From: Epiperipatus broadwayi
Lineage: Eukaryota; Onychophora; Udeonychophora; Euonychophora; Peripatidae
Length of the DNA stretch: 64,000 bases
Direction of reading: 5' to 3'
NCBI GenBank assembly: GCA_028023455.1
Contig: JAQFVV010006203.1
Coordinates: 12,686,348-12,750,347 of the forward strand
How positions within the stretch are numbered: the first letter of the stretch is position 1; every line of letters begins with the position of its first letter. Below are positions 62,540 to 64,000 of this stretch, one piece after another. The notes beneath the pieces were generated by a model. That model saw nothing but the letters and a program-made list of their open reading frames with translations. It did no database searches and was not told the DNA's origin. The position numbers were made by a program, and so were the translations under genes.

Positions 62540-64000
62540 TATATATATATATATATTGATAAGCTGAGTTTGAAGACATTTACATGTCTAAAAAAATCAT
62601 GCTTGCAAATTGATAGAAATTTGTTGCATAAACGCTTAGAGTTAGTGTTTAGGTCTAGTTTCTAACTCCTATCCTTCACTGATGATAGCAAATCAGCTTG
62701 AAATCAGCTGATCTGAGAGTGGAGCCAATGAAAGAGACAGTTAATTCTGACTCTGATGTTTATGTAAACAAAAATACGCTTGTTTGAAATTCTTGGTAAA
62801 GCTCCATCTATTGACCATAAATACAAGCGATAGCAAGTTTACATATATAAAACTTGTTTTTGTTTTTCATATATATATATATACTATAATTAATGAAGCC
62901 TTAATTTCTTCTGAAATAATACTAATCTAAGTCTTCACCATATAAAATATGGATTTTTTTTTTTTTTTAGATTTTACTCAGACTTTCAATTTTTTTTCAT
63001 ATAACTGGCCTATAATCAATCCTTGTAACCATTTGAAATTGTTGGGTAAATGGATATCTTGTAATTGTGAACCATCCATAAAAAAAGGGGAAGGAAGTCT
63101 TCCTTTAACAATTATCTTTTTTATATAACATGATTTAAAAATGACAAAAGAAATATTTATTTATTTGAACTGGTTGTTTAATAAAATGCTATTCTTTGGT
63201 GTTTTTTTAAACTAACCTGTCTTTGTTACAAATATAAATGTTAACGGAAGCTACCCTTTTTTAAAAAAAATATATATAAATATTTAAAAAAATTATCTTG
63301 TTGTTAAACATCATATTGTAGTTTATGATACATCTAATTCAGTGGAAGCCATTTTAAAATTAAATCCTTAATGTAATTCAGTATAAAGGTATACTATAGC
63401 AGGCATGATAATATTTTAAAGATATTTGCAATAACCGCTTTATTATTTTATAGCATGTTATAAACAAATTAAACAATACAATAAATTTACTATTATGATT
63501 TAAAAATTATTTTTATTAAAATTATTATAATTTAATAAAATAATATTTCGATCTGCTCTTTGCTTTATATTATATATATTTTTATATAATACACCGTAAA
63601 GATAAATCTGCAATAGTAAACAGATTTGAACCAGAAACCAAAAATATACAAATGGCAAGTTTTATTTCAAATAAATATTTTCATGGTAAAAGTTGAATCA
63701 TTAATAAAAAAAATTAAAAATGATTCAATATATATATATAATATTAACAATGTGATGATGATGATGATTTTTCATTAAAAAAAAAATGAAACGCTCAGGA
63801 GTCAAATCTTCTAAATATAAAGTTTACTTTTGTAAAACTTATTAATGCCCTGATTATTATCATATACAAATTATTATTGACATCGCTGCATATTCCCCAG
63901 TGATTTGCATAATTTTTTGGAGTTGCGTATATTATTAGTGTATTGTATAGTAAAGAAGTTATGTTTGGAATAAGTTTGAGAAATAAACACAAACTAAATG
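62540..64000. other. AT-rich stretch, nothing recognised
   Basis: TA runs at 62540-62555 and 62868-62882, and a short GAT run at 63753-63767. A less AT-rich patch at 62640-62830 (TCAGCTTGAAATCAGCTGAT) was not assigned. No gene supported. Confidence 0.4.

Overview
The window is very AT-rich eukaryotic DNA, almost certainly from an invertebrate animal. The evidence is a cytochrome P450 gene split by three GT-AG introns (two of about 14 kb), pol III-type tRNA-derived SINEs, LINE and LTR fragments, and DNA transposons of hAT, pogo/mariner-like and Merlin type. I cannot name the species. A chelicerate, mollusc or cnidarian would all fit, and I have no decisive character. There is no sign of operons, bacterial genes, CRISPR or phage.

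Genes. The only convincing protein genes are two CYP2-type microsomal cytochrome P450s in tandem on the + strand. The upstream one is represented only by its last coding exon (8258-8439), and its other exons should lie before the window. The downstream one is complete: exons 17509-17863, 32192-32704, 46807-47250 and 51381-51562 give 497 residues, and all three introns are phase 1. The two last exons have identical length (182 nt) and identical phase. By eye they share 37 of 59 residues, and the similarity continues into the 3' flank, so they arose by duplication. Both look intact. They would act as separate ER-anchored mono-oxygenases supplied by P450 reductase; substrates cannot be read from the sequence.

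Layout. 1-8257: presumed last intron of the upstream P450, with a SINE, a Merlin transposase relic, a LINE 3' end and a foldback repeat ending about 44 bp before the splice acceptor. 8440-17508: intergenic, with foldback families C, B and A and an LTR-like repeat pair (13199-15760). 17864-32191 (intron 1): two SINEs, an unrecognised decayed coding region, a LINE reverse-transcriptase relic, foldback B and a complete non-autonomous hAT. 32705-46806 (intron 2): foldback A copies, a LINE 3' end, a near-perfect 105-bp inverted repeat, a pogo-like element, a second hAT, a longer LINE relic and two short tandem duplications. 47251-51380 (intron 3): mostly featureless. 51563-64000: a SINE, a B element nested in an A element with a clear target duplication, further A copies, a long (AT)n tract and a decayed LTR retroelement with a coiled-coil ORF relic (56455-61146).

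I do not see a convincing new multi-gene system. The most unusual material is the set of foldback repeat families. Family B has asymmetric ends and apparent 12-14 bp target duplications. Single long hairpins also sit in P450 introns and could form dsRNA.
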